Origin: Polaromonas sp.
GTDB taxonomy: Bacteria > Pseudomonadota > Gammaproteobacteria > Burkholderiales > Burkholderiaceae_C
Direction: 5' to 3'
NCBI GenBank assembly: GCA_026786065.1
Contig: JAJAYS010000244.1
Span: 1 to 5,657 of the forward strand
DNA length: 5,657 nt
The notes beneath the pieces were generated by a model, which was not told where the DNA came from, made no database searches, and worked only from the letters and a program-made list of their open reading frames with translations. Below, piece after piece: positions 4,770 to 5,657 of this stretch; position 1 is the stretch's first letter, and every line of letters starts with the position of its first letter. The position numbers and the translations under genes were made by a program.

Positions 4770-5657
4770 TCACCTGTCGGCCACACCTGCCGCCTGCGCC
4801 TGCGCGTCGGCGTGGTAGCTGCTGCGCACCATTGCGCCGACGGCGGCGTGGGTGAAGCCCATTGCGTAGGCCTCGGCTTCGAACATCTTGAAGGTGTCCG
4901 GGTGCACGTAGCGGCGCACCGGCAGGTGGCTCATGCTGGGCGCCAGGTACTGGCCGATGGTCAGCATGTCGATGTCGTGGGCGCGCATGTCGCGCATCAC
5001 CTGCAAAATTTCATCGTCGGTCTCGCCCAGGCCGACCATGATGCCGCTTTTGGTCGGCACGGCCGGGTGCAGCGCCTTGAATTTTTTCAGCAGGTTCAGG
5101 CTGAAGGCGTAGTCGCTGCCGGGGCGCGCTTCCCGGTACAGGCGCGGCGCGGTTTCCAGGTTGTGGTTCATCACGTCGGGCGGGGCGGCTTTGAGAATCT
5201 CCAGCGCCCGGTCGTCGCGGCCGCGAAAGTCGGGCACCAGAATTTCAATCGTCGTTTGCGGCGACAGCTCCCGGACCTTCTGGATGCAGGCCACAAAATG
5301 CCCGCTGCCACCGTCACGCAGGTCGTCCCGGTCCACGCTGGTGATCACCACGTATTTGAGTTTGAGCGCGGCAATGGTTTTGGCCAGGTTCAGAGGCTCT
5401 TCCAGGTCGAGCGGGTCGGGCCGGCCGTGGCCGACATCGCAAAACGGGCAGCGCCGGGTGCATTTGTCGCCCATGATCATGAAGGTTGCGGTGCGCTTGC
5501 CAAAGCATTCGCCGATGTTCGGGCAACTGGCTTCCTCGCACACCGTGTTGAGCTTGTTCTCGCGCAGGATCTGCTTGATCTCGTAGAAGCGCGTGCTCGG
5601 GCTGCCGGCCCTGACGCGGATCCAGTCGGGCTTTTTCAGGATCTCGCCCTGCACCAC
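4770..5657 (-). CDS. lipA: Lipoyl synthase LipA (N-terminus beyond window edge)
   Basis: A cytoplasmic radical-SAM enzyme that inserts two sulfur atoms into the octanoyl group on lipoyl domains (pyruvate and 2-oxoglutarate dehydrogenase E2 subunits, glycine-cleavage H protein), finishing lipoic acid synthesis. The 295 codons present hold both cluster sites. The auxiliary [4Fe-4S] motif [12 protein letters not shown] has cysteines at 40, 45 and 51 of the fragment; the radical-[11 protein letters not shown] has them at 66, 70 and 73. The C-terminal RSSY (278-281) carries the conserved serine that ligates the auxiliary cluster. [34 protein letters not shown] and [13 protein letters not shown] are also typical. 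The first codon in the window is a GTG that I take as an internal valine, because family members have about 30 more residues before [12 protein letters not shown]. The gene usually follows lipB, which would lie beyond the right edge. It ends at TGA 4770-4772 and is intact as far as seen. Confidence 0.96.
   Translation of the reverse strand: MVQGEILKKPDWIRVRAGSPSTRFYEIKQILRENKLNTVCEEASCPNIGECFGKRTATFMIMGDKCTRRCPFCDVGHGRPDPLDLEEPLNLAKTIAALKLKYVVITSVDRDDLRDGGSGHFVACIQKVRELSPQTTIEILVPDFRGRDDRALEILKAAPPDVMNHNLETAPRLYREARPGSDYAFSLNLLKKFKALHPAVPTKSGIMVGLGETDDEILQVMRDMRAHDIDMLTIGQYLAPSMSHLPVRRYVHPDTFKMFEAEAYAMGFTHAAVGAMVRSSYHADAQAQAAGVADR

Noticed and set aside
4402..4818. Plus-strand frames opposite the ATPase relic and the start of the AT-rich island
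   Set aside because: The minus-strand pieces carry Walker motifs in the right order; the plus-strand translations show no family resemblance.
1..5657. CRISPR array, tRNA, rRNA, insertion sequence or phage attachment site
   Set aside because: No regularly spaced direct repeats beyond the two-copy leader unit, no tRNA-like cloverleaf, no transposase and no flanking terminal inverted repeats were seen.

Overview
The window is GC-rich chromosomal DNA with strong G/C preference at third codon positions. It most likely comes from a betaproteobacterium of the order Burkholderiales, probably Comamonadaceae. Three things point there: the amino-acid style of the enzyme I and lipoyl synthase proteins, the apparent setting of a partial sugar-phosphotransferase system, and an intergenic element at about 2681-2746 that resembles a short dispersed repeat I remember from Acidovorax, Polaromonas and Rhodoferax genomes. 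The placement rests on recognition from memory, not on a search.

Left part (1-2620), plus strand. Positions 1-205 hold two imperfect tandem copies of a roughly 99-base unit, each carrying a core like the widespread 'CCCTGAG...TCGAAGGG' intergenic repeat. Next come a complete ptsI for phosphotransferase enzyme I (206-1984), a 333-base gap with several weak stem-loops, and a 100-residue protein I do not recognise (2318-2620) that has a very good ribosome binding site.

Middle (2621-3641). A strong hairpin and the Comamonadaceae-type repeat lie between convergent genes. On the minus strand a complete DMT/EamA transporter of the YddG type follows (2778-3641).

Right part (3642-5657), minus strand. 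The span 3751-4673 is the wreck of an AAA/STAND-like P-loop ATPase gene. Walker A, Walker B and the C-terminal region can be read only by joining four pieces across three frame changes; there are also an in-frame TAG, a terminal TAA and an apparent internal deletion. An AT-rich patch with a 13-base palindrome lies just upstream of it. The window ends inside lipA (lipoyl synthase), which lacks only its N-terminus.

The genes do not form one pathway. ptsI belongs to carbohydrate or regulatory phosphotransfer, lipA to cofactor synthesis, and the transporter to amino-acid or metabolite export. I see no evidence of a new multi-gene system. The items most worth a second look are the decayed ATPase, the tandem repeat directly before ptsI, and the unrecognised 100-residue gene.
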